From Myxococcales bacterium (GTDB lineage Bacteria > Myxococcota > Polyangia > Polyangiales > Polyangiaceae): 5,249 nt of DNA. Of this stretch, positions 5,215-5,249 are shown one piece after another. The first letter of the stretch is position 1, and each line of letters opens with the position of its first letter. The position numbers and the translations under genes were made by a program. The notes below the pieces were generated by a model. It searched no databases. It had not been told where the DNA came from and saw only the letters and a program-made list of their open reading frames with translations. The stretch lies in assembly GCA_020430865.1 (NCBI GenBank), contig JAGQIY010000632.1, forward strand, positions 1 through 5,249, in the 5' to 3' direction.

Positions 5215-5220
5215 CTCCTC
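5215..5220 (-). promoter_or_regulatory. Ribosome-binding site for mltG
   Basis: GAGGAG lies 11 bases before the GTG at 5203, a longer than usual spacing. It supports that start over an unseen upstream one, because the frame has no stop between here and the window edge. Confidence 0.45.
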
Positions 5221-5249
5221 GCCGACTCCCCTCACCCCTGCGAGCCTCA

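Overview
The window is GC-rich with the GC-loaded third codon positions typical of high-GC bacteria. All four recognisable genes are read on the minus strand, so in transcription order they run from high to low coordinates. The myxobacterial-type Cys-x-Gly-x-Cys lipoprotein, the leader-rich gene spacing and the divergent but canonical tkt and mltG products suggest a member of the Myxococcota, most likely the Polyangia. That placement is an inference from family resemblance, not from a search.

Layout in transcription order: (1) 5203-4088, mltG, a membrane-anchored endolytic murein transglycosylase; its reading frame stays open upstream to the window edge. (2) A 137-base spacer with a 14-base palindrome, an A-run and a stable hairpin just before the next start. 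(3) 3950-1983, tkt, a complete 655-residue transketolase with the expected cofactor and catalytic residues. (4) A spacer of about 160 bases with a weak promoter candidate and a hairpin. (5) 1821-1453, a small DUF433-domain protein of the antitoxin-associated type, without a recognisable toxin partner next to it. (6) A non-coding region of about 630 bases (820-1452) with short tandem 17-base repeats, a 9-bp-stem hairpin, a 10-base palindrome, and a plus-strand ribosome-binding site with a four-codon reading frame. (7) 819-1, the first 273 codons of a cysteine-rich lipoprotein that runs off the window; it is open throughout and has a good ribosome-binding site.

mltG and tkt are housekeeping genes (cell-wall glycan release; the non-oxidative pentose phosphate pathway). 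They share a strand but have a regulatory-looking gap and no functional link. The accessory part is 1-1821: an orphan DUF433 gene, a repeat-bearing spacer, and the cysteine-rich surface protein. The strongest unusual signal is in that last protein. Its cysteines fall on a strict four-residue period, arranged as 3-4-3 groups inside a 57-residue super-repeat whose second copy is cut by the window edge.
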